Positions 1-8,873 of a stretch of DNA of 64,000 nucleotides are shown one piece after another (the first letter of the stretch is position 1; each line of letters begins with the position of its first letter). The DNA lies in assembly GCF_000758605.1 (NCBI RefSeq), contig NZ_CP009282.1:5146001-5210000 (forward strand), given 5' to 3'. Both the position numbers and the translations under genes were made by a program. Under the pieces are notes generated by a model. The model was not told the origin of the DNA, did no database searches, and was given only the letters and a program-made list of their open reading frames with translations. Origin of the DNA: Paenibacillus sp. FSL R5-0912 (lineage in GTDB: Bacteria; Bacillota; Bacilli; Paenibacillales; Paenibacillaceae).

Positions 1-832
1 CCGCGATCAGCGTGTTGCTCATCAGCATGGTGATCGTCATCGGCCCTACTCCGCCCGGCACAGGCGTAATAAACCCGGCGACTTCACGGGCACTCTCGTA
101 ATCAACATCACCGGCAAGCTTGCCGGTATCCAGGCGGTTCATTCCGACATCAATAACAACGGCGCCAGGCTTCACGAAGGAAGCATCGATGAAGTTAGCC
201 CGGCCGATGGCAACAACCAGAATATCCGCCTGGCGGCTGAGTTCAGCCATGTTCGCGGTGCGTGAATGGCACATGGTTACCGTGGCATTCTCACGCTGCA
301 GCAACAGGGACACCGGCTTGCCGACAATATTGCTGCGGCCGATAACCACAGCATGCTTGCCGGAAATATCAGTACCTGTCCGTTTGATCAATTCGATGAC
401 ACCCGCAGGAGTGCAAGGGAGCAGACTGTCATCACCGATCACCAGATTCCCTACATTGACCGGATGGAACCCGTCAACATCCTTCTCCACGGAGATGGCA
501 TTAATGACTGCCTTCTCTTCAATATGCTTGGGAAGCGGCAATTGCACGAGAATGCCGTCAATATCATCACGGCCGTTCAGATCAGCCACCAGTGCCAGCA
601 GCTCCTCCTGGCTGGTTGCCGCATCCAGCCGGTGAACCTCGGAATGGAAGCCCAGCTCAATACATGATTTCTCTTTGTTGCGCACATAGACCTGAGAAGC
701 CGGATCTTCACCGACCAGAACGACAGCAAGACCGGGCTTAACGCCACGTTCCGTAAGCTCTGCAACCTCCCGGGCAATGCTGATCCGAATTTCGTCCGAT
801 ACCTGTTTACCGCTGATAATCGCTGCTGTCAT
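1..832 (-). CDS. folD: FolD, methylene-tetrahydrofolate dehydrogenase/cyclohydrolase (3' end cut by window)
   Basis: Bifunctional cytosolic enzyme of one-carbon metabolism. It oxidises 5,10-methylene-THF with NADP and hydrolyses the methenyl intermediate to 10-formyl-THF. I translated the frame by hand: it begins MTAAIISGKQVSDEI and shows the family motifs YVRNKEKSC (catalytic Lys region), QLPLPKH, VIGRSNIVGKP (nucleotide-binding loop) and PGGVGPMT near the end. 277 codons are present; the family is about 285 residues, so only the last few residues lie outside the window. The start is an ATG at 832-830 behind a GGGGAGAG ribosome-binding site. It follows nusB on the same strand, as in Bacillus subtilis. 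Confidence 0.96.
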   Translation of the reverse strand, partial: MTAAIISGKQVSDEIRISIAREVAELTERGVKPGLAVVLVGEDPASQVYVRNKEKSCIELGFHSEVHRLDAATSQEELLALVADLNGRDDIDGILVQLPLPKHIEEKAVINAISVEKDVDGFHPVNVGNLVIGDDSLLPCTPAGVIELIKRTGTDISGKHAVVIGRSNIVGKPVSLLLQRENATVTMCHSRTANMAELSRQADILVVAIGRANFIDASFVKPGAVVIDVGMNRLDTGKLAGDVDYESAREVAGFITPVPGGVGPMTITMLMSNTLIA

Positions 833-863
833 GTAAGTCTCTCCCCTTTTGTCTATTTAACGA

Positions 864-1313
864 TTACAGATCCGCTCTAAGCGTATCTACATCCTGAATC
901 ATCTTGCCGAGTACGCCGTTAACGAATTTACCGGAATCATCGGTGCCGAAATGCTTGGCCAGATCAATCGCCTCATTGACAGCTACCTTGGCCGGCACAT
1001 CGCTGGCAAAGATCATCTCGAACGTGGCCAGACGCAGAATCTGACGGTCAACACGGGACAGACGGCTCATCTGCCAGCCTTTGAGGTAATGCTCCAGCAT
1101 ATCGTCGATGGCCATTTTGTGCTCCCACACGCCGTTAACATGGGCGATCACATAAGCCTTCAGCTCGGTCTCGTCAGTGATGACGCGTTCGGTTTCGTTC
1201 TCATCTGCAGCTTCCTCAATCAGCATTTCTACAGCCTCGGTAACTTCCACATCATTCATTTCCATCTGGTACAGGCTCTGGACAATAATTTCTCTCGCTA
1301 AACGTCTTTTCAT
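864..1313 (-). CDS. nusB: NusB, transcription antitermination factor
   Basis: Small all-helical RNA-binding protein that, with NusE (S10), binds boxA RNA and takes part in antitermination and processing of rRNA transcripts. The 149 residues start MKRRLAREIIVQSLYQME and carry the conserved SRVDRQILRLATFEM and VAVNEAIDLAKHFGTDDSGKF blocks, with the family's VNGVLGK near the C-terminus. Length is normal for the Bacillales version. It lies 31 bp upstream of folD on the same strand, with the Asp23/AmaP cluster upstream, so it is probably in the same long transcript. Confidence 0.95.
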   Translation of the reverse strand: MKRRLAREIIVQSLYQMEMNDVEVTEAVEMLIEEAADENETERVITDETELKAYVIAHVNGVWEHKMAIDDMLEHYLKGWQMSRLSRVDRQILRLATFEMIFASDVPAKVAVNEAIDLAKHFGTDDSGKFVNGVLGKMIQDVDTLRADL

Positions 1314-1456
1314 TTGTTCCTCCTACAGTCTTAACTAGCATACTTTGTATTTGAATTACTTAAATCTTCTTACCAAAAAACCGCGCAGCCGTTCTTCCGC
1401 AGGTCAGCAACTCAAAGTAACGGGTTCCAGGCTTCCGGGAGAAAGACTATCGCGGT

Positions 1457-1690
1457 TCATTTGAAGGGACGCCAGCGTCCGGACAGCCGGCTCACGAGCT
1501 CCTGCCACTGAAACAGGGGAGCCTGCGCGGTATCCTTTCTTTTGCCAAGCGTATATCCGATGAACACTACCAGTGCAAAGAACAGCATATCCCAAAAACC
1601 GCTAATCAGATAAATCAAACCGAGAACGACCCCGAAGGTAACTCCGGCAATTCTACCCCCGTGACTTTCCCATACTTCTCTCCAAGACAT
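1457..1690 (-). CDS. DUF2273 small membrane protein
   Basis: A 77-residue protein with one or two hydrophobic segments (about residues 12-48: AGVTFGVVLGLIYLISGFWD then MLFFALVVFIGYTLG) and a basic tail. An N-terminal glycine-rich membrane segment followed by a second one fits the DUF2273 family, which sits beside Asp23 and AmaP genes in many Gram-positives. It is 15 bp downstream of amaP, so it should be cotranscribed. Its molecular role is unknown; by neighbourhood it is probably part of the Asp23 membrane-anchoring module. The 143 bp between it and nusB contain nothing recognisable. Confidence 0.75.
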   Translation of the reverse strand: MSWREVWESHGGRIAGVTFGVVLGLIYLISGFWDMLFFALVVFIGYTLGKRKDTAQAPLFQWQELVSRLSGRWRPFK

Positions 1691-1705
1691 AAGGGAAACT
1701 CACCT

Positions 1706-2245
1706 CTATTCCACTCGACTTTTGAAGCTTGGTGACTGTGTGAGGTTAGCAATATATACAGATACATCCGCTACCGGAATTCCGGTTGTTTCCTGGACGA
1801 AATCATGCACCTGGCGCTGCACCTCAGTAGTAAGCAGAGGCAGGGAATGCTCGCCGTCCACAACTGCACGGATCATAATTTCAAGTCCGGCCTGCGAGAC
1901 GCGGATTCGCGACTTCAGATCACGGATGCCCTTCACTTTGCCTGCAGCCTTGAGGCTGAGGTTCTCGATGGTTTCCATGGAGATCTGAATGTCCCCATAC
2001 TCTGTACGCTGATCAACGGACGGCAGGGAAGCACGGTCGCGGCGCAGAGAGATGTAGAAGAAACGGATGCTCAGCAGGAAAAGAATAACCGCAGCTGTAA
2101 TCGCAGCGATATAGGCCCCCGGCCCGTCAGGAATCTCAAACGTGTCCGGAATGACGCCGCTCAAGAGGAGGATGGCAATTACAGATAGTATTCCGATACT
2201 TAAGCTGTAAAGGAACAGCAGAAGCCTGTCCAGAATTTTGGCCAC
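1706..2245 (-). CDS. amaP: AmaP, membrane anchor of alkaline shock protein Asp23
   Basis: A 179-residue membrane protein. There are two transmembrane helices (about residues 7-30 and 45-68), then a cytoplasmic Asp23-like segment (about 85-175) with VKGIRDLKSRIRVSQ and VQRQVHDFVQETTGI, which recalls the beta-alpha repeats of Asp23 itself. In Staphylococcus aureus AmaP tethers Asp23 to the membrane; that role is transferred here from family and context. The gene lies between asp23 and the DUF2273 gene on the same strand, with a good GGAGG site just upstream. Length is typical. Confidence 0.82.
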   Translation of the reverse strand: MAKILDRLLLFLYSLSIGILSVIAILLLSGVIPDTFEIPDGPGAYIAAITAAVILFLLSIRFFYISLRRDRASLPSVDQRTEYGDIQISMETIENLSLKAAGKVKGIRDLKSRIRVSQAGLEIMIRAVVDGEHSLPLLTTEVQRQVHDFVQETTGIPVADVSVYIANLTQSPSFKSRVE

Positions 2246-2273
2246 GAGTCACATAACCTCCTTAAATTAAGGT

Positions 2274-2299
2274 AAACCCTCGACGTACGTCGGGGGTTT
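2274..2299 (-). terminator. hairpin between asp23 and amaP
   Basis: AAACCCTCGAC, then GTAC, then GTCGGGGGTTT forms an 11-bp stem with one mismatch. There is no U-run of note after it on the minus strand, so it may be an intercistronic processing or attenuation hairpin rather than a strong terminator. Confidence 0.4.
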
Positions 2300-2317
2300 A
2301 TGGAAGAACAAAGGCTC

Positions 2318-2746
2318 TTACTTCACGCGGATAACCGCATCTGTATCTTCGCTTTTGTCAACACTTGTGGCGTTTCTGAACTGCACATCATGGATATGCA
2401 CATTCACTTCTACAACAGTCAGACCGGTCATGGTTTCGATGGAACGCTTAACGTTGCGCTGAATTTCAGCAGCCACTTCAGGAAGACGGTTGCCGTACTC
2501 AATGATTACGGATACATCCACTGCAGCTTCGCGTTGTCCAACTTCAACCTTAACGCCCTTAGACAAGTTCTTGCGTCCGAGAAGCTCCACGATTCCTCCG
2601 GCGAAACCGCCGCTCATTCCGGCCACGCCTTTAACCTCTACGGTTGCCAAACCTGCGATAACCTCGATCACTTCGGGAGCAATCTGGATCTCACCAATTT
2701 CCGTACGTTCGTATTCTGTGGGCAATGTACTCATTTTGGACTTCAC
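2318..2746 (-). CDS. Asp23/Gls24 family envelope stress protein (YqhY-like)
   Basis: A 142-residue cytoplasmic protein of the Asp23 (DUF322) family: IGEIQIAPEVIEVIAGLATVEVKGV is the family signature, followed by VDVSVIIEYGNRLPEVAAEIQ and a VVEVNVHIHDV strand. These proteins form filaments or membrane-associated patches in cell envelope homeostasis. In Bacillus subtilis the homologue YqhY is encoded with accBC and its loss perturbs fatty-acid synthesis. Here it also sits directly downstream of accB-accC (107 bp), which supports the same link. The start has an AGGTGTG ribosome-binding site. Confidence 0.9.
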   Translation of the reverse strand: MKSKMSTLPTEYERTEIGEIQIAPEVIEVIAGLATVEVKGVAGMSGGFAGGIVELLGRKNLSKGVKVEVGQREAAVDVSVIIEYGNRLPEVAAEIQRNVKRSIETMTGLTVVEVNVHIHDVQFRNATSVDKSEDTDAVIRVK

Positions 2747-2853
2747 ACCTTTCCAGTAAAAAAGTTATTCGGACATTTCAAGCAGGCAGCACGTCTCTTA
2801 TTAAACATACTATATCATTTGACGAACTTTATGACAAACAATGAGAAGTCGTC

Positions 2854-4197
2854 CTAAATTTCATACTCTTCCAGGAATTTGATATCGAAATTCCCGTCCA
2901 AAAATACCGGATGCTCCAGCAATCTCTGATGGAAAGGTATGGTTGTATGTATGCCTTCCACAGCGAATTCGGATAAAGCCCGTTTCATCTTGGCAATGGC
3001 TTCATAGCGCGTCGGCGCCCAGACGATCAGTTTGGCGATCATCGAGTCATAAAAAGGTGAAATGGTGTAGCCCGGATAAGCCGCGCTGTCCACCCGCACT
3101 CCAAGACCGCCCGGCGGCAGGTAGAAGCCGATTTTGCCCGGAGACGGCATGAAATTACGTTCAGGGTCCTCAGCGTTAATGCGGCATTCGATTGACCAGC
3201 CGTTGATCACAATATCCTCCTGGGTGAAGGACAAGGGGTTGCCTTCCGCCACAGAGATCATTTCCTTGATCAGATCCACGCCGGTGACCATCTCCGTTAC
3301 CGGATGCTCAACCTGGATACGCGTGTTCATCTCCATGAAGTAGAACTGTCCGTCCGGCCCCAGCAGGAATTCAAGTGTACCCGCTCCCGAGTAATTAACT
3401 GCCTGAGCAGCCCGTACAGCCGCTTGGCCCATCGCATCACGGACCTCCGGCGTAAGTACAGAGCAAGGCGCTTCTTCAATCAGCTTCTGGCGGCGGCGCT
3501 GCACGGAGCAGTCCCGTTCGCCCAGATGGACTACATTGCCATGGTTATCGGCGATAATCTGAATCTCCACATGCTTCATGCCGGTCAGGAATTTCTCAAG
3601 ATACACACCAGCGTTGCCGAAAGCCTTCTGCGCTTCCTGCTGGGCAGCCGTAATCTGCTTCACCAGTGATGCTTCGTCCTCGGCGATGCGGATGCCTTTG
3701 CCTCCACCGCCTGCTGTGGCCTTGACGATGATCGGATAACCAATATCACGGCCCAGCATAACCGCTTCCTCGATGTCGCCAACAAGCCCGTCAGAGCCCG
3801 GAATAATCGGAACTCCGGCCAGCTTCATGGTTTCTTTGGCTACAGCCTTGTCACCCATCCGTGTGATCGCATCCGGAGAAGGGCCAATAAATGTAATATT
3901 GCAGGATTCACAAATCTCCGCGAAATCTGCATTCTCGGCCAGGAAGCCGTAGCCGGGATGAATGGCATCGCAGTCCGTGAGCGTGGCTACGCTCATAATA
4001 TTGGTAAAGTTCAGATAGCTGTCCTTGGCGGGCATCGGACCAATACAGTACGCTTCATCAGCCAGACGGACATGCAGTGAATCCCGGTCCGGCTCCGAAT
4101 AGACTGCTACGGTGGAAATGCCCAGTTCACGGCAGGCCCTGATAATGCGGACCGCGATTTCGCCGCGGTTGGCAATCAACACTTTTTGAATGTTCAT
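2854..4197 (-). CDS. accC: AccC, acetyl-CoA carboxylase biotin carboxylase subunit
   Basis: Carboxylates the biotin on AccB with ATP and bicarbonate, the first step of fatty-acid synthesis. The protein has 447 residues from MNIQKVLIANRGEIA, the usual N-terminus of the family. An upstream in-frame start at 4239 would add 14 atypical residues, while the chosen ATG has a GGGAGGAAA site in front, so I prefer 4197. The ATP-grasp glycine-rich loop GGGGKG is at residues 163-168. HPGYGFLAENADFA, the EAPCSVLTPE loop and the catalytic-site segment MEMNTRIQVEHPVTEM are all intact. It is 56 bp downstream of accB on the same strand. Confidence 0.97.
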   Translation of the reverse strand: MNIQKVLIANRGEIAVRIIRACRELGISTVAVYSEPDRDSLHVRLADEAYCIGPMPAKDSYLNFTNIMSVATLTDCDAIHPGYGFLAENADFAEICESCNITFIGPSPDAITRMGDKAVAKETMKLAGVPIIPGSDGLVGDIEEAVMLGRDIGYPIIVKATAGGGGKGIRIAEDEASLVKQITAAQQEAQKAFGNAGVYLEKFLTGMKHVEIQIIADNHGNVVHLGERDCSVQRRRQKLIEEAPCSVLTPEVRDAMGQAAVRAAQAVNYSGAGTLEFLLGPDGQFYFMEMNTRIQVEHPVTEMVTGVDLIKEMISVAEGNPLSFTQEDIVINGWSIECRINAEDPERNFMPSPGKIGFYLPPGGLGVRVDSAAYPGYTISPFYDSMIAKLIVWAPTRYEAIAKMKRALSEFAVEGIHTTIPFHQRLLEHPVFLDGNFDIKFLEEYEI

Positions 4198-4253
4198 GCT
4201 TTTCCTCCCAAAGTTTAGCGAAGCTTGCAGGCTCCTCATGATTCTCGCGGCAA

Positions 4254-4763
4254 TTATTCCGCTCTCACCAGAAACAGCGGCTGGCCGTATTCCACTAACT
4301 GGCCGTTCTCGGCCAGGACGGAGACGATTTCGCCTTTCACTTCCGCTTCCAGCTCATTCATCAGCTTCATGGCTTCAATGATACAGACCGTTGATTTCTC
4401 ATGAACCCGGTCTCCCACACTTACAAAGGACGGTGTTTCCGGAGAAGCAGCACTATAGAAGGTCCCTACCATCGGAGAGACGATTTTATGTAATGCGCCT
4501 TCAGCGGAGGGTGATTGCTGCTGCGTTACAGCAGGAACTTCACTGACAACCGGAGGAGCAACATGCTGCGGACTTTGCGGCTGCGATGCTGGCGTAAAGG
4601 GGTAGGCATAAGGAGTCGCCTGGATTGCTGTTCCATCAGCTTCAGGGCGATCCGGTTTGCGGATAGCCAGCTTCATACCTTCGCTTTCAATCTCCAGCTC
4701 ATGTACGGAAGAGGTCTGGTCCAGCAATTTAATTAATTCCTTAATCTCGCTTAACTTGAACAT
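4254..4763 (-). CDS. accB: AccB, biotin carboxyl carrier protein
   Basis: Carrier subunit of acetyl-CoA carboxylase. The 169 residues comprise an N-terminal helical segment (MFKLSEIKELIKLLDQ), a Pro/Gln/Ser-rich linker at about residues 40-90, and a C-terminal biotinyl domain with the EAMKLMNE motif; the biotinylated Lys is about residue 133. I chose the ATG at 4763 because it gives the standard MFKLSEIKE start. A GTG at 4775 overlaps the AAGGAG ribosome-binding site and is less likely. It heads the accB-accC-asp23 run. The 270 bp upstream hold the terminator of the spoIIIA operon. Confidence 0.96.
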   Translation of the reverse strand: MFKLSEIKELIKLLDQTSSVHELEIESEGMKLAIRKPDRPEADGTAIQATPYAYPFTPASQPQSPQHVAPPVVSEVPAVTQQQSPSAEGALHKIVSPMVGTFYSAASPETPSFVSVGDRVHEKSTVCIIEAMKLMNELEAEVKGEIVSVLAENGQLVEYGQPLFLVRAE

Positions 4764-4963
4764 TGGGTAGTTCACTCCTTCAGCTTTCTCTCAAAGCCAT
4801 TTTGGACGCAGATAAGCAGGGTACGATATTCCGTTCTTCCCGGGTAACCTGTGATTCAGCCTGCTTGCGGTTCTTTAGAATCGCTTTCAGGATAACCGCT
4901 GCCTGCGTATTCTTCTTATATTTCAAGATAACTTTATGTATTATATCACAAACGCTAGAAATG

Positions 4964-4994
4964 GAAAGAGCCCGGGACGTGCCCGGACTCTTTC
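4964..4994 (-). terminator. terminator downstream of spoIIIAH
   Basis: GAAAGAG-CCCGGG-ACGT-GCCCGGACTCTTTC is a long near-perfect stem-loop between the spoIIIAH stop and the accB start. On the minus strand it ends the spoIIIA operon and separates it from accB. Confidence 0.7.
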
Positions 4995-5034
4995 GGCATT
5001 TTATTCTATTTTCTTTCAATTAATTCAGGGGGGC

Positions 5035-5925
5035 TTACTGCTCCGATACGTATTGGACTTTAATCTTGTCCTGGGACACACTCAGTTCTTTCATTACAAG
5101 GTCAACGATGCCCACGGCCTGCTTCACATCCAGCTTATCGCTGAGCACTACGATCGTGTACGCATCTCCGGCTTCCTCTTTCACAATAGCTTCTCCGTAT
5201 TTCTGCTGGAGCTGTTCCTCAATTCCGGTGATCTTTGATTCTTTTTCCTCCAGCTTGCTGAGTTGTTCCTGGGCAACCGCGTTCTCCGCAGGTGTCTTAT
5301 CCATGTCATTAATCAGGGCCAGCAGATCATTGTGGTCCTTAAGATTCTGCTGCTCGCGTTCATACAGGTAGTTCGTGAACATGCTGCTGGCCGACACGCT
5401 CTCTGAAGCTACTTCATCCAGAATAGCCGCATCATCCTTGGCCGGAGTCTTATCTGTGGAAGCTGCTGCTGATTTGTCGGCACTTGCAGCCGGTTTGTCT
5501 GTCTTGCCCGCTGTATCTGCTGCGGCCGTTTCCTTGTCAGCGTTGGAGCTGTTAGCTGCTGCGCTGCTGTCATCTGTTACTGCTGCAGTTGCGGTATCAT
5601 CCGTCACGGCAGCGGCTGCGGTATCGTCTGCAACAGCTTTGTCGGCATCCTCAGTTACAGCAGCAGTTTTGCTGTCCTCTGTCTGGGTTCCCGCATCGGC
5701 AGTAACGGAATCATCAGTTGTTACTTCGTTGATCACGAGCCCGCTGTCAAGCGTAGTAGCTGTCCCGCCGCCCGTCCCATCCTTCACGGTGTCCACCTGA
5801 ATGCTGCCTGCAGTTTCTTTAGGAATGGAAGCACCTGTGTCCTCCGTGAACAGATAATAAGCCGAGAGCACCACCATTAAACTGAGCATCGAAACCAGCC
5901 AAATCGTTTGTCTTTTGCCCTTCAT
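5035..5925 (-). CDS. spoIIIAH: SpoIIIAH, stage III sporulation channel protein
   Basis: Forespore-engulfment channel component in the mother-cell membrane. In Bacillus subtilis its extracellular domain forms rings and pairs with SpoIIQ. A single N-terminal transmembrane helix (residues about 8-26) is followed by a long Ala/Thr/Asp/Ser/Lys-rich linker (about 40-180) made of loose repeats such as AAVTDDTATAAVTDD. The C-terminal YscJ/FliF-like ring domain (about 190-296) contains SMFTNYLYEREQQNLKDHN and IVVLSDKLDVKQAVGIVDLV. At 296 residues it is clearly longer than the roughly 218 of B. subtilis, and the excess lies in the linker. Last gene of spoIIIA. Confidence 0.92.
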   Translation of the reverse strand: MKGKRQTIWLVSMLSLMVVLSAYYLFTEDTGASIPKETAGSIQVDTVKDGTGGGTATTLDSGLVINEVTTDDSVTADAGTQTEDSKTAAVTEDADKAVADDTAAAAVTDDTATAAVTDDSSAAANSSNADKETAAADTAGKTDKPAASADKSAAASTDKTPAKDDAAILDEVASESVSASSMFTNYLYEREQQNLKDHNDLLALINDMDKTPAENAVAQEQLSKLEEKESKITGIEEQLQQKYGEAIVKEEAGDAYTIVVLSDKLDVKQAVGIVDLVMKELSVSQDKIKVQYVSEQ

Positions 5926-6003
5926 TTGTGATTCCTCCTAAAAGTTTTATTAAATATGCCTCTACGAATTCGCTTGCGTATGTCTGGCTTGTAAGCTGAA
6001 CGC

Positions 6004-6642
6004 CTATTCCTGCTTGCGCGGAACGACGGAGATCCGGTAGCTCGGCACGTTCAGCCCTTTCTCGACAGCCTGCTCGATCAGGTTACGCACCACTTTATTC
6101 TCTGCCCCTTTGGCGACAACCAGCACACCGCGCACCTGGGGTTTGATCCGTTTGGTGATAATCGGGGTCTCGTCACCGGACTGGCTGTAGGTTACGATTT
6201 CGCCGTCCCTGGTGTATTGTGTGGTATGGCGTTTACCACCGCTGGCATCGGTTTCCTCACTCTGCGCCTGCGAATCATTCATATTGCGCTGCACGACTAT
6301 TTCCTCTGTGGAATCCACGGTGACCATAATGTCAACCGTCCCGACCCCGACGATTTTCTCCAGAATCTCCTTCGTCCGGTTCTCCATCGCCAGCTCGATG
6401 CTGTCAAAAGAATTGGGTTGCACCGCCTCCTGCTGCAGGACCGCCTGAGAGGTCTCACTTACGGGTGGTTCACGTCCCGTATTCTCACTGTCCAGCTTCT
6501 TCACATTCACGAAGGAGTTGAACAGCATGATAGCAACGCCCAGCAAGCCAATAATGATCAGCCAGCGGAAAGTATGACTCCTCTTCGGGTTGCCGCTTCC
6601 GCCGCCGGCCCACTGCTCAAGCTTTTTCAGCCAATTGGCCAT
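6004..6642 (-). CDS. spoIIIAG: SpoIIIAG, stage III sporulation channel protein
   Basis: A 212-residue mother-cell membrane protein of the SpoIIIA-SpoIIQ channel. One transmembrane helix (about residues 27-46, WLIIIGLLGVAIMLFNSF) is followed by an extracellular ring-building domain (about 85-210). That domain has VGVGTVDIMVTVDSTEEIVVQ, an insertion with TTQYTRDGEIVTYSQSGDE, and KPQVRGVLVVAKGAENKVVRN. The order and length match the family. It is flanked by spoIIIAF and spoIIIAH on the same strand. Confidence 0.94.
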   Translation of the reverse strand: MANWLKKLEQWAGGGSGNPKRSHTFRWLIIIGLLGVAIMLFNSFVNVKKLDSENTGREPPVSETSQAVLQQEAVQPNSFDSIELAMENRTKEILEKIVGVGTVDIMVTVDSTEEIVVQRNMNDSQAQSEETDASGGKRHTTQYTRDGEIVTYSQSGDETPIITKRIKPQVRGVLVVAKGAENKVVRNLIEQAVEKGLNVPSYRISVVPRKQE

Positions 6643-6696
6643 TGATTTCCCTCCTTCTGTTTATGGCATTCTGCCTTGATTTCCCTGGTCACTGTC

Positions 6697-7500
6697 TTAT
6701 GATTTCACGGCGCTGGTGCCGCCGCTCAGCACATGTATCGAATCCGGGTCCAGGTTCCAGTTCTGCTCGAGCAGCCTTTTGACCGATTCGGCCTCTACAA
6801 CCGCTGCTGCCTGTTCCTCCTGCGCCCCATTTCCTGTGGCTGAAGGCTGCGAAACACCCGTTGCGGCTCCAGAACCTTCACTTGCCGTCCCGTCCTTGTC
6901 CAGGCTGACCTGGACCGGTTCTACAGGGGTAATCAGTATCGGTTCGGATGCCGGGCTTGCAGCAGGCTGTGAGCCCTCTGCTGAACCCGGTATGCCGCTT
7001 GCAGCAACCGCTCCCGACACTGGTATATCTACCGTGACCGAGGAGATCACCGGCACCTCTTCGCCCAGAGGCGCACTCGGATTCTGCCCCATGCCCAGCG
7101 TCACCGTAACATTTGCGCCGCGGATGCCGGTGCTGCCGGCAATCTGATCACGCATCTGCCCTGCTATTTCTTCGGCGGCAAGCTTCAGGCTCTGATCGCG
7201 CGCGCCCTCTGCCAGCATCCGCCCGTCCGCCAGAATCTTCTCCAGCGAGTCCGCGCCGTCTCCTGCACCTGAGAGCAGCCCGCCGCTCCGCTCCTGCTGC
7301 TCCATGGCCAGACTAAGCTCCTTGCTGGCGTCACCCTTTAGCATAGAGACGATCGGACTCAGCATGGTCAGCAGAACCAGCAGACTGAGCACCAGTCTGG
7401 CATAACGTTCCATGGATTTGCTGGGCAGCAGCATCTCGACAAACGCGGCCATCAGCACCACCAGAATCAGTTCATGGAGCCATCCGCTGAGCCAGCTCAT
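6697..7500 (-). CDS. spoIIIAF: SpoIIIAF, stage III sporulation protein
   Basis: Component of the SpoIIIA transport apparatus, 267 residues from MSWLSGWLHELILVV. Two N-terminal transmembrane helices (about 8-25 and 35-55, with the MERYARLVLSLLVLLTML signature) are followed by an extracellular domain interrupted by Gly/Ser/Ala/Pro-rich stretches (about 165-225), making it longer than the roughly 206 residues of B. subtilis. The ATG at 7500 has AGGAGGTGTGCC in front; an upstream in-frame start at 7530 has no such site. Confidence 0.92.
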   Translation of the reverse strand: MSWLSGWLHELILVVLMAAFVEMLLPSKSMERYARLVLSLLVLLTMLSPIVSMLKGDASKELSLAMEQQERSGGLLSGAGDGADSLEKILADGRMLAEGARDQSLKLAAEEIAGQMRDQIAGSTGIRGANVTVTLGMGQNPSAPLGEEVPVISSVTVDIPVSGAVAASGIPGSAEGSQPAASPASEPILITPVEPVQVSLDKDGTASEGSGAATGVSQPSATGNGAQEEQAAAVVEAESVKRLLEQNWNLDPDSIHVLSGGTSAVKS

Positions 7501-7573
7501 GGCACACCTCCTGAAAGTTTCTTCACACAACCAGCCTCATACCTCATACAAACGGACCAGGATGTTATTCGCC

Positions 7574-8827
7574 TCACCGCATCATTACGGTGACATTTCC
7601 GGCAGTCAGCATGATGGTGACGGCCAGGAAGAACATCAGAGATACGGCAGCCAGCGCGGCGAATACGTAGATCATGCTTTTACCGATCGTCTGCAGGCAG
7701 GTCACAATGGGCGTTTCACCCAGCGGCTGCATAACGGCGGCGGCTACGTTGTAGATCAGGGCCAGCACCAGGATTTTGATCGCCGGGAAGGCGCAGAGGA
7801 AGAGGATGATGATGACCCCCGAGAGCCCGATAGCGTTCTTCACCAGCAGTGATGCCGAGATTACGGTATCAGTGGCATCAGCGAACATTTTGCCGATAAC
7901 CGGCACGAAATTGCCTGTGATATATTTGGCGGCGCGGATGGTTACTCCATCAGTGACCGAGCTGGTGATTCCTCTGACCGAGATTACCCCGAGAAAGACG
8001 GTAAGCAGGACTCCAAGCAATCCGGCACCGATATTGCGCAGCAGGTTGGCCAGCTGGGTCAGCTTATATTTCTCCGACATCGCACTCACCAGATGCAGCA
8101 CCGCCGAGAAGAACAGCAGCGGGAACACTATGGTGTGAATCATCGTGCCCACCGTATGGATCATGAACACGATCAGCGGATGGGTCACAGACACCGTTAC
8201 GATATTGCCCATTGAAGCCAGCAACGCGAACAGCAGCGGAATCATCGCCATCATGAAATCGATCATCCGGTCAATGGCATCCTTGGCGTAGCCGATCGAG
8301 ATGTTGAAGCTGTTCACGGCTATGACCAGTACCACCATGTAACAGAGCATATAAGCGATTTTACTGACGGATTTCCGTTCAAAAGCGGTCTGCAGCGTCT
8401 CCAGAATCATACTCAGCACGCTGATCATCACAATCGTAACCAGCAGCTTGCCGTTGTAGAGCACCTCATGCCACATGAAGCGGGTCAAGCCGGACAATAC
8501 GCTTTTGAAGCTTAAACCGTCTTCTCCGGGCAGCAGCATATCCATCAGCGAAGGCGTTTTGCCTTCCGGGAAGAATCCCCCGTAGTCCTTCATCAGCTGA
8601 TCCCAGTACGTCTCCACCCCGTCTGTCGGAAGGTTCTCGACCTGCCCCTTCACCCACTGGTCTACAGGGGATGAGGACCCTCCGCTGCCTCCCGTTTGCG
8701 TCTGTGTCTGCGCTTGAGAAGCTGGAGCTGCATAAGCGGTTCCTGCACACAGCAGAAGCAGCAGACAGGGGAGCAGAACGAGCAGCCTGTTTAATTTTGG
8801 CGGACGAAAAATACTGCGCTCCTGCAT
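7574..8827 (-). CDS. spoIIIAE: SpoIIIAE, stage III sporulation membrane protein
   Basis: Large polytopic membrane subunit of the SpoIIIA apparatus, 417 residues. It has a cleavable-looking signal peptide (residues 1-33 ending TAYA-AP), a soluble segment with VENLPTDGVETYWDQLMKDYG, then six to eight transmembrane helices from about residue 110 to the end. The MLILTALIYN-type region here reads IKILVLALIYNVAAAVMQPLGE. It lies in the expected position between AD and AF; the 73-bp gap to AF is ordinary. Length is typical (about 400). Confidence 0.95.
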   Translation of the reverse strand: MQERSIFRPPKLNRLLVLLPCLLLLLCAGTAYAAPASQAQTQTQTGGSGGSSSPVDQWVKGQVENLPTDGVETYWDQLMKDYGGFFPEGKTPSLMDMLLPGEDGLSFKSVLSGLTRFMWHEVLYNGKLLVTIVMISVLSMILETLQTAFERKSVSKIAYMLCYMVVLVIAVNSFNISIGYAKDAIDRMIDFMMAMIPLLFALLASMGNIVTVSVTHPLIVFMIHTVGTMIHTIVFPLLFFSAVLHLVSAMSEKYKLTQLANLLRNIGAGLLGVLLTVFLGVISVRGITSSVTDGVTIRAAKYITGNFVPVIGKMFADATDTVISASLLVKNAIGLSGVIIILFLCAFPAIKILVLALIYNVAAAVMQPLGETPIVTCLQTIGKSMIYVFAALAAVSLMFFLAVTIMLTAGNVTVMMR

Positions 8828-8873
8828 ACCCTCACCCCGCTTTCCTGTGGCCTTCCGCTACTCCTTCTGAATC

